Part shown: positions 56,058 through 64,000 of the stretch, piece by piece
How positions within the stretch are numbered: position 1 is the stretch's first letter
Layout of the letters: each line of letters begins with the position of its first letter
NCBI GenBank assembly: GCA_001599595.1
Contig: BCHH01000004.1
Coordinates: 1,319,997 to 1,383,996 of the forward strand
DNA from: Beverwykella pulmonaria
Taxonomy: Eukaryota; Ascomycota; Dothideomycetes; Pleosporales; Melanommataceae
Length of the DNA stretch: 64,000 nt
Reading direction: 5' to 3'
Position numbers and translations under genes: made by a program
Notes under the pieces: model-generated
What the model was told of the DNA's origin: nothing
Database searches by the model: none
What the model saw: only the letters and a program-made list of their open reading frames with translations

Positions 56058-56523
56058 TATATAGCAGATACCAATGAACTAGCTACAATCTCATCTACTC
56101 GGAATCCGGAGATAGCTTGTTTTAGCGGAGCTGTAGGACTTCAAAAAATCATGGGAGGGTGAAATTTGCTAGGCGAGTACGGCAAGTAGCCACGCGACGC
56201 GAAAGCGAAACCCAAAAACGTGGTAATTAGTCTCGTGGGGATTTCGGACCGTTGTATGTGATTACCCTTTCGGCTGCTAATACCCCGCGTTCATTATTGC
56301 TTTTGGTATAGGCTTATATACCTCAATCAGCTCTGCCTTGCTTCCTCTCTTTAACACGGCAGTTTCTGCTCCAATGTTTTAGGAACATCACGATTTAAAT
56401 CATCTGCTGTTAATCTAATCGCGCCCAACGACTCTTTGCATACTGACGGACCCCTGAACATCGTTCCTCCACGTTTACGCCTATCATTAGCACTCGCCAC
56501 TCTGCCCCTCCAGTCGTAAAAAA
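56058..56523. other. Intergenic, no gene recognised
   Basis: Promoter region of the CmcJ/AsaB-like gene. Confidence 0.5.
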
Positions 56524-57653
56524 ATGTCAACTGCAAAAATTACGGGAATAGAAAAAGAGTACACGCGCTCTCCACATCCCCAAAACGAAATACCCACACG
56601 ACGCAATGTGACTACCACTCTCAACTACTACAAGAATCCTGATGATGGCTCGCCTCCAACACCCGTGTATGTCGGAAGGTAAGTCACTACGCTAACCCCT
56701 CACAAAATCAACAGTTCTTTTCTGAAGACGCTGATCACTTGGACAGAGATACAGTAACCAACGAACGACCAGTAGCTCTTACGCAAGTAACGGTCCATGA
56801 CATGAGTGGTGAGGAACAGCAGTACAAACTTGATGTCCACGGCTTCCAGATCATCCAGCATGGGAGTAAGGAGAAGACGTTCGATGATGAGGAGAGGATC
56901 AAGAAAGAGTATTATAAGGAGTGTGAAGAGGTGTATAAGAAAGTGTAAGGAAAATTACTTTCTTATCGTTACTGCTTCTCATATATTTGTGTTCGGTCGC
57001 CAATCACAAGAGCGCATACCTTCGCCACCAAAAAATGCAGCATCTCATCAAAGCGAAAAGACCATATACTCAGCTGCTCTTTCAGAACCGGCGCCACTTC
57101 CGTGTACCTATTTGGGCACCTCGTCCGCCGGGGCCCCACACACTGGCACACACTCGGCGCTGGCAACGCTACAAAAAAGGGGCCCCTCCACCGTGTACAC
57201 ATCGACCAATCCTACACTGGCGCCGAACTCGTGTTATGCAAACATATCTCTGACCAAGCGGACTCAATTCTTGCCAGTGGAAGGCGCTGGCAGATCATCA
57301 ACCTCTGGCGTCCCATCACCACAATTTCCAAGGATCCACTGGCTGTCGCAGCCGCGTCTTCGATCGCAGAGAGCGACTTGATAGAGGCGCAAGTTATTTA
57401 TACAAAGCAGGCACCGCCGCTAAACAAGAATATTACGTGGACGATTCTGCCGAATCCCGAGCATCAGTGGTTCTTCAAGAATGAACAGAAGCCAGATGAG
57501 GTGCTGTTGATCAAATGTTTTGATAGCTGGACGAAGGAGGGGTTGGCAAGGCGTGCGCCGCATTGCGCATTCAAGGATCCGGAGCGAGACGGAGATGAGT
57601 TCGCGGATCGGGAGAGTGTCGAGATCAGGGCAGTCCTAGTCTACGATGAGTAA
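56524..57653 (+). CDS. CmcJ/NvfI (AsaB-like) family oxidoreductase
   Basis: Exons are 56524-56678, 56747-56944 and 57086-57653, with introns of 68 and 141 bp, giving 306 residues. Landmarks of the family are LNYYKNPDDGSPP near the N-terminus, DVHGFQIIQHGSKEKTFDD (about 80-98), HIDQSYTGAE with a candidate metal-binding His/Asp pair (about 150), RWQIINLWRPI (about 182), DPLAVAAASSI, and the EHQWFFKNEQKPDEVLLIK-type segment near 252. Members include AsaB-like hydroxylases/desaturases and CmcJ of cephamycin synthesis, mostly acting in secondary metabolism. The substrate is unknown. It converges with the MFS gene 156 bp away. Confidence 0.82.
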
Positions 57654-57809
57654 ATCGGAGTCCCATCCATAAAAGCAAGCAGTTGGATCGGGGTTGAAGT
57701 AAATTATTGATATCAATCGCTCTAGACACATTCTAAAAGCGATAAATTCAACACTGTATGTACAAGAATCCCGACACACTCTCCCACAAAAGTTATCTTC
57801 CTTCTTTCT

Positions 57810-59538
57810 CTAGTGAGCGAAGCTTTGCTGTGTATTCACCTTCGCAAATTGCTTGTTCTCCTTCTGCCACTGCCTTGCATACTTGACACCGAAACCGTGA
57901 GCGAAGACTTCTCGAATGTTCTCCAACGGCATACCCTTGACCTCAGGGAAGCAGAAGACGATAAACACCCATCCAATGAAACAGATGCCGCAGTAAAACC
58001 CGAAAGCGCCGGACGGAGTGAGCCCCTTCATCATGGAGAGGAAGGTGGAGGCAATGATGATATTTGTAGACCAGCATGTTACCGTGTTCTGCGAAGTATT
58101 AGTAGGATTCAATCGTCAATGAAGTGGGCTTCAAACTTACCAGCATAGTGCCAACTGCGCGCACTTCGATGGGAATCAGCTCAGTGCCAATCCAGGCAAT
58201 AGTCGCGACACCGGAAGAGTAGAAAGCAACAAAGGCGATAATTGTAACGATGAGCACAATCCCAGGCCAGCCGATCTGTTGGCTCTCTACCTCCAAAGAA
58301 GACAAGTTGATAGGAATATACGAAAATGCGACCGCGGCAATTACCAAACAGGAAGCCATGCCGAACACGGTGACGAGCAGAATCCTCCGGCGGCCAAATC
58401 GATCCACTAGTATCAAGTTTACAAAACTGAAGACGAAGTTGGCACCAGAAACGGTAATGGCCACAGCAGTCGCGTTGGCGAAACCCACGATTCTGAATAG
58501 CGTTGCAGAATAGTACATGAGGGTGTTGAAACCACTCAGTTGCGAGATAGCCATGATAGTGCAGGCGGTGAAGACCGCGCGGAATGTGGCTCGGTTGCTG
58601 AAGATACGGCAGAGGGTCTTCCAAAGGGAGTCTTCCACCATGGCGTTCGTAGCTTCCTCGATGCTCATTTCAATACTGCGGATTTTCGCTCTGCGCTGGG
58701 CCTCGGAGGATGTCGGATAGATTCGAGTGAGTACGATACTTGCTTCGTCAGCCTTTCCGTGAGCAACAAGTTGGCGTGGCGATTCGGGGCAGAGGAAGAG
58801 GAGACCAGCAAGCAAGATAGCAGGCACAGCACCAATCCCGACTGTCGCACGCCAGGCTTGAGAAGTCTCTGGGTTTCCAACCTGGGCGAAGCCGGCGCCG
58901 AGAGCAGAGGCGAAGAACTGGCCAAAGGTGACAGACATGTTGTTGAAGGCAATCATGCGACCACGATATTTAGCTGGTGCAAGTTCAGAAACTGTCTCAG
59001 ATTAGCATGGACGTGATTTAGATAATTGTAAAAAATACATACTATAAAGTGGGACAACCATGGCAGCGCTTCCGACCCCCAGTCCGACAACAAATCTGCC
59101 CACCGCGAACTGCGGAACGGAGAAGGCAGCGGTTTGCAGAATGGTGCCAATGACAAAAACAACGCAAGCACTCCAGATGGGCATCCTGCGTCCAAATCGA
59201 TCAGCCGTCAAACCGGCACCGACGGCGCCAACAAGCGCGCCGCCAGATGTGAGCGAAGTGACCAACTCCTGTTCCGAAGAACTAAGAACATGGCCGAGAG
59301 AGTTACCGATCGTAACAAGGACAGAAGATATGTAGCCGGTATCGTATCCGAAAAGGAGACCGCCTAGAGAGACGGTGATGGAGATAAGCCAAGCGGCTTT
59401 GGAGGCGGCTGTGGCTTCAATGGCGGAGAGCTCGGCAAGTTGGATTTGATGCTCATCGGCAGAGATGGCAATCTTCTCAATCTTCTCGGTGGGGTCGTCG
59501 AACTTGATGTTCTTCTCGGATGGAGGATAGGAAGCCAT
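57810..59538 (-). CDS. MFS sugar/polyol transporter, myo-inositol-like
   Basis: Exons are 59043-59538, 58141-58991 and 57810-58088, with introns of 51 and 52 bp, giving 541 residues and 12 predicted spans. Motifs are GGLLFGYDTGYISSVLV (about 57), DRFGRR (about 111), PLYISELAPAKYRGR across the first junction, PESPRQLV (about 228), a second DRFGRRR (about 350), and FPEVKGMPLENIREVF (about 500), the sugar-porter PETKG-type end. The pattern resembles inositol or hexose:H+ symporters of the plasma membrane. It lies in the same block as the CmcJ-like, CPR and P450 genes. Confidence 0.88.
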
Positions 59539-60424
59539 TTTTTTCGCAGTTGTGGAGGTACTTGATCAAAGCTAAAGAAAAATGTAGTTGAAAGAAGGAG
59601 ATGAGTGTCGCTTCCAGTGAATCTAGAGTGATGAACGAAAACTTCACTGTGGTATCAAGAACCTATTTATGCATCTTACCGGCCGCATTTCGTCGGCCTC
59701 ATCCGCGGTGATGGGGTGGTGGTGGAAGTAATGAATCTCGGTTATTGCCACGTTAGGGCTTCTCCGCAATCTTGAAAAGCCAGAATCCGGGGCCGATTGT
59801 CTGGGGATGCATGGCGGGGTGGCGGAGAGATGGTATGTGCGTCATAATTAGCACGTGTGAGACTGGCTAGAAGGATTAAGTGTGTTCGAGAAGAAAATCG
59901 GAGAGACGTTGATTGGATGGGCAAGTGCCGATGCTGAGGTTGTTGAGTCGGAAAAAAGACGCACGGGTATGGAATGCCATGTTTGGGCGACGAAAGGGGA
60001 AACTTTCCATGTTCGTATTTTCCCGCACTTTGCTCAACACGACATTTAAGACTCTAGACTCAGACCAACACTAGCGGCTGTTAATCAGAGATGCCCATGA
60101 TTCTTGTCAAGAACGCGTATGGCATTCGTATGCGGCATTCCCGACACTCCAAGAATGGAACATGCCACATCTGTCCCCAGCACAACTCTGTCGATACCTT
60201 GGATCTAAGCTATGGAAATTCCGTCACAATAAGATATACACGTTCGGGTTCTGTGTATTGCGATAGATGACAGTTCACTGTCGAAAGGAACAGCCAGGAG
60301 GAACGTCTTGAGCTTGGGCTTTCAATTGTGGCATTTGTGTACAGAAATATAATGGGACTGTTCATCGTCGAAGAGAAAGATTTATGTTCATACACAACTT
60401 CATAAGCAAGCAACACTATCCAAT
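59539..60424. other. Intergenic, no gene recognised
   Basis: Promoter of the MFS gene and 3' end of the reductase gene. Frames at 59742-59924 and 60210-60479 show nothing recognisable. Confidence 0.5.
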
Positions 60425-62530
60425 TCAGCCCCAAACATCGGCCCTCCACTTTCCACGCTTCTTCATCGCGTCCGTCCACACCTTCACCTCAGCCTCTCCC
60501 AGTCCCCTCGCCTTAATCGCAGCCTCCTCAATTTTCCTATCAACCTCGCGTGCCATGCTTGCTTTGCCGCAGATATACATGTTAGCCCCCGCATCCAGCA
60601 TCTCCAACACCTTCCCGCTTTGTTCTGCCACTCTATCCTGCACATAAACTTTCTGGTTACCTTCTCGCGAAAATGCAGTGACAATCTCCAACTTTTCACC
60701 CAAACTCTCTTTCGTCTTGCACAACTCATCCTGATAGATAAAGTCAGTGTCTGCGCTCCGACAGCCAAAGAACAAGAGCATCTTCCCAACCGGCTTGCCA
60801 ATAGCGTGTAATTTTGACCTTTCAGAAAGGAAAGCGCGGAATGGTGCGAACCCAGTTCCGGCGCTGATGAGGATGAGGGGTGTTGAAGAAGTGATGGGGA
60901 GTTTGAACTTCGACTTGCGGATATGGGCAAAAATCCTGCCACCATCCAGGCCCTCTGGGTTGGTTTGTTGAAACGAAGGAGTAGGGGCTACGGCTTTGGA
61001 GGGGAGCTTCGATACCGAGAGGAGGTAGTTAGACGTGATGCCTTGAATTGTGGACTGTGCAGTATCTGAGATAGTTTTGTTTACCACCAGCGCGGTGATA
61101 GAGATCCTTCGTGGCGCAATGACGGAGCTCGAGGAAATTGAATAGTAGCGAGGCTGCAGCGAGAGTAAAGATTCGAGGACAAAGGAGAGAGGTAATGCCG
61201 TCCAAGGTTCCCTGGGACTGACTAGTTGTAGCAGACGGGCGAAAGTAACATGGGTGTTGGATGAAAGATATTCATATCGTTCTCGATCCTTGCCAAATTC
61301 AAGCAGCATTGACTTCGTCTCGGGAGTCGGAGCGAATGGGGCAAGTTCCACGAACGTCTTGCGGGATACTGGAGCGCAGATTTCAAGATAATGTCGGAAG
61401 GCCGTTTCAAGCGTCGTTGGCACAGGGACTTTTGGCTTCGTTACGTTGTCGAGGGCCTCTACGACGAAGAGCTCTTTTCGACGACTTTGAAGACCCAGGG
61501 CCTCCAGCAATCGATTAATTTCCTCCTCCGGATTGCACGGCCAGACTCCAATATGGTCACCAGTCTTGTAACCCAATTCGTGATGTCCAAGATCAAGTTC
61601 CAAATGTACACAGTTGCGATCACCAGCAACGAACAGTTCGCGGGAATTTTTAATCGCTAAGGGGACGATGTTGGAGCAAGTTGCTGACTGCTGGTGGTGG
61701 ACGGAAAGATCATGCGAAACTATCTGGGCATCCCTTGGGACGGTGAAGGAGATATTGATCGACGGCTGGTACTCGACGCTCTTCTCTTCGTAGCCCATAC
61801 CACGGAACAGAGTGAACACATTGTCTTTCCAGGATTGGAAGTCCTCCTCCGTTCCACCATTTGCATCGTCGGCCTTTTGTTTTGGTATCAGCGCCGTTGC
61901 TCCAGCTGCATCGAGTGCATCGGTCACCACATCGAGAACGCGGTTGTAGTACTTGTAATTGCTGTTTCCAAGACCAAGTGCAAGGTAACGCAGCTCGTTC
62001 AAATTTAACTTCTCGTCTTTGACGCGCTTGATCCAGTCCCATAGCCCAGCAGTGTTGTCGCTCGGATCCCCCTCACCGTAAGTACTGAGAATGAAGATCG
62101 CAAACTTATTCTTTGTGATTTCCCTGATGGTTTCTGCATCATAATCTGATAGATCGGTAGCCAAAGCGTTGATGCCGAAGTGTGAAGCGCACTCCCGACT
62201 CAAGGTTTCGGCGAAGCGCTCAGATGTTCCTGATTGAGAGCCCCAGAAAATAACGCACTGATAGCCCCCTTCTTCCAGTCGTTGTTTGATGTTGCGTGTC
62301 GCAGTAGTATTGCTGTGAGTTGCTCCGTCGAGAACTTGGGGTCGTTCGAAATAGATTCTATAGTTTGGATCGGCTTTGTCCCAAATGCGACCGCGAGTCG
62401 TGTAGCCAAATGCTAAGAGGAGAAAGAGGAGCATTGCAACGCCATCAGCGGTAGAGACTGGCTGGATCGTATGCAGAAGAGGATGTAACGAGGCCGGCAG
62501 GTTGATGATTTGAAAGTTGGAGGTAGACAT
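60425..62530 (-). CDS. NADPH-cytochrome P450 reductase (second-type CPR), intronless
   Basis: From ATG 62530 the product is 701 residues. An in-frame Met at 62611 is less likely because the membrane anchor follows the later one. The anchor is at about 31-43 (GVAMLLFLLLAFGY). FMN domain: GSQSGTSERFAETL (97-110), STYGEGDPSDNT (149-160) and LGLGNSNYKYYN. FAD domain: RYYSISSS (about 460). NADPH domain: GTGFAPFRAFLSER (about 556), GCRSADTDFIYQDEL, YICGKASMAREV (about 645) and terminal DVWG. It passes electrons from NADPH to ER P450s. The STYGEGDPSDNTAGLW form differs from the housekeeping-type GEGEPTDN, suggesting a paralogue. It is divergent from a P450 gene. Confidence 0.92.
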   Translation of the reverse strand: MSTSNFQIINLPASLHPLLHTIQPVSTADGVAMLLFLLLAFGYTTRGRIWDKADPNYRIYFERPQVLDGATHSNTTATRNIKQRLEEGGYQCVIFWGSQSGTSERFAETLSRECASHFGINALATDLSDYDAETIREITKNKFAIFILSTYGEGDPSDNTAGLWDWIKRVKDEKLNLNELRYLALGLGNSNYKYYNRVLDVVTDALDAAGATALIPKQKADDANGGTEEDFQSWKDNVFTLFRGMGYEEKSVEYQPSINISFTVPRDAQIVSHDLSVHHQQSATCSNIVPLAIKNSRELFVAGDRNCVHLELDLGHHELGYKTGDHIGVWPCNPEEEINRLLEALGLQSRRKELFVVEALDNVTKPKVPVPTTLETAFRHYLEICAPVSRKTFVELAPFAPTPETKSMLLEFGKDRERYEYLSSNTHVTFARLLQLVSPREPWTALPLSFVLESLLSLQPRYYSISSSSVIAPRRISITALVVNKTISDTAQSTIQGITSNYLLSVSKLPSKAVAPTPSFQQTNPEGLDGGRIFAHIRKSKFKLPITSSTPLILISAGTGFAPFRAFLSERSKLHAIGKPVGKMLLFFGCRSADTDFIYQDELCKTKESLGEKLEIVTAFSREGNQKVYVQDRVAEQSGKVLEMLDAGANMYICGKASMAREVDRKIEEAAIKARGLGEAEVKVWTDAMKKRGKWRADVWG

Positions 62531-63083
62531 ATTTGCATGCAAGACTGTGGCAATAGGTGACTGGACCGTAGAGAGATAACGGGATTTAAAAGTTCGCGGT
62601 GAAGTACGCAATATGATCTATCAGAGGTAAATTGACCCTTTTGACCCACCGAATATCTTCAAGAGGCAAGTATGTTGACGTTTAGCATATTTGTTGATTG
62701 TTTTAAGAATTTCAAGTCCAAAAGAAACTCTGCTAAGCTGCCACGGGGATTCTTTCTAGGATGGATGCTTAACTAGGACTGAAAAATTCGGAATGCACTC
62801 AGTTATGGACTTCATGTATCGTCCGATATGGAAAAAGTGCGGACTTGAACCACTCAGCGTGGGTCCCAGTAGGTTTACCCCGCGATTCTGCTTCTCCTCA
62901 CGTCCGGAGTAACTTTCTATGTCTGATCCACTGTTGGCATATCCTTTCGGGTACGATTATAGTATACAGAAGGTTAAAAGAGGTGAATCTAGCGCCCTAA
63001 GATATTTGAGAGCCATCTATCTCGACACTGCTCGAAGGAACACAACAAGCCAACTCCTTCGTTCTACTCCAGCACTTTGCATA
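62531..63083. promoter_or_regulatory. Bidirectional promoter region between CPR and P450
   Basis: 553 bp separate the two divergent start codons. An upstream frame (from 62919) runs in frame into the P450 start but looks like leader sequence. I saw no clear shared operator. Confidence 0.45.
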
Positions 63084-64000
63084 ATGTCGACAGCAATGCT
63101 TTCGATTCCGTACGCGACTGCCTTGGCCGCCTGTGTATTTGCTTATTTCGTTGTATACCCAGTTGTCGTATATTTCCGCGATGTGAATGGTATGTTTGAA
63201 CTGTCGTCTTTTGTGACTTCACAGACTGATTCAACTAGGTCTTCGTCGCTACCCCAACATGCATCCCTTTTCCGGGATATCACACATTCCCTTCATGGTC
63301 CTTGCCCACGGAGGCGAACGGTCCACTTACCTCTCGAAGCTCCATCAAAAATACCCTGTCATTCGGACCGGCCCGAATTCACTCTCTTACGGTGACGTAC
63401 GCGCTATCAAGGATATTTACGGCCATAACACTCCCTGCACTAAAGATTCGTCTTATGTTATCTCTGCAGGCTCGCACTTCCATCTCGCCGACGTCATCGA
63501 CAAGCACGACCATGCCCGCAAAAGGAAGCTCTTGAGCTCCGCCTACGCGATTAAGAACCTCGAAGGCTGGGAGCACAAAGTGGCTGACAAGACCGTGCGA
63601 CTCATCAAGCATCTCGATCAATGCTGCACTACGCCATTGGCTGCTGGTGAGATACCAAAGGAAGAAGACCTGACCGTCGACTACCGAAAATGGACCAACT
63701 TCTTCACACTGGATGCCATCGCCGACATTGGTCTGTCGGAGAAACTGGGGTTCCTCGACCGCGGCCACGACCGTGTTACCGGACGCCGACTAGATGGTAC
63801 AACTTACGAATGCAACTTGCGAGACTGTTTGTACCAGAATGCTCGGAAACAGTCTCTTCTCATCTGGCCGTACGCTTGGTATCCCTTCGTCAACAAATTA
63901 TCGAACATCATCCCCTTCTACGGCCGTATGGGAAAATTCGCAAGGGACTGGGATGGCATCCCGATCGAACTTTCACATCGCCGATTACAGAGATATCGCG
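63084..64000 (+). CDS. Cytochrome P450, 5' part, truncated by window end
   Basis: Exons are 63084-63189 and 63239 onward, with an intron of 49 bp (GTATGT..CTAG). About 289 residues are visible. An N-terminal membrane anchor (YATALAACVFAYFVVYPVVVYF) is followed by a LRRYPNMHPFSG hinge, KYPVIRTGPNSLSY (beta-1 region), a CTKDSSY segment, and DHARKRKLLSSAY (helix C, about 126-138), then FFTLDAIADIG (helix E-F region). The I-helix and heme-Cys motifs lie beyond the window, so activity cannot be confirmed. Adjacent placement to its likely electron donor, a sugar-type transporter and a CmcJ-like enzyme suggests a pathway gene. Confidence 0.9.

Noticed and set aside
60484..62649. Overlapping frames on both strands across the P450 reductase
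   Set aside because: Shadows of the 701-residue reductase frame.
1..64000. tRNA, rRNA or CRISPR features
   Set aside because: No cloverleaf with plausible A and B boxes, no rRNA sequence and no spacer arrays were recognised. The tandem repeats lack unique spacers, and the organism is eukaryotic.

Overview
This 64 kb window is nuclear DNA of a filamentous ascomycete (Pezizomycotina). The evidence is intron-poor to multi-intron genes with short GT-AG introns (mostly 44-108 bp), a Zn2Cys6 regulator, fungal families such as GH12, AA9, HsbA, DUF1996 and DAL5-type permeases, and transposons carrying C-to-T/G-to-A nonsense changes of the kind made by RIP. The secreted plant-polymer enzymes suggest a plant-associated or saprotrophic species, perhaps a dothideomycete. 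No ribosomal or marker gene is present to settle the lineage. All gene models were spliced by eye from reading frame, splice signals and family homology recalled from knowledge; no searches were run.

Layout. 1-3.3 kb is repeat-rich and has no convincing gene. 3.4-5.0 kb holds a convergent secreted pair, a GH12 endoglucanase/xyloglucanase and an HsbA-type surface protein. 6.3-9.1 kb holds a DEDDh RNA exonuclease and a secreted protein of unknown function, also convergent. 9.5-11.4 kb contains LTR fragments and a dead Tc1/mariner-like element with intact terminal inverted repeats. 12.1-15.2 kb holds a hemerythrin-like (HHE) protein and a NOR-1-like short-chain dehydrogenase. 15.35-20.8 kb is a full-length Ty1/copia retrotransposon with identical 133-bp LTRs and a TATAA target duplication but many in-frame stops. 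Solo or partial LTRs of the same family lie around 9.5, 9.8, 21.2, 22.7, 33.9, 36.2 and 40.6 kb, so the family seeded much of the window.

21.5-36 kb holds a probable secreted protein, a transketolase C-terminal pseudogene, an eight-exon DUF1996 secreted protein, a flavin monooxygenase with a neighbouring atypical SDR, a small cysteine-rich secreted peptide with defensin-like spacing, a protein with a 13-copy seven-residue repeat, and a capsule-synthesis-like glycosyltransferase. 37.7-49 kb holds a Zn2Cys6 transcription factor, an AA9 polysaccharide monooxygenase, a small tail-anchored-like protein, a DAL5-type permease and a DHA2-type drug transporter. 49-52 kb is mostly decayed sequence. 52.4-64 kb holds a membrane AIF/AMID-like FAD oxidoreductase, pogo-type transposase remains, and then a group that looks functionally connected: a CmcJ/AsaB-like oxidoreductase, a sugar/inositol-type MFS transporter, a NADPH-cytochrome P450 reductase and, divergent from it, a cytochrome P450 cut off by the window end.

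The strongest functional themes are plant cell-wall attack (GH12, AA9, HsbA), possible small-molecule oxidation clusters (FMO/SDR, and P450/CPR/MFS/CmcJ-like), and repeat-driven decay. I did not find a clearly unprecedented system. The best candidates for novelty are the defensin-like peptide, the linked P450-reductase group, and the copia copy whose LTRs look newborn while its coding region is dead.
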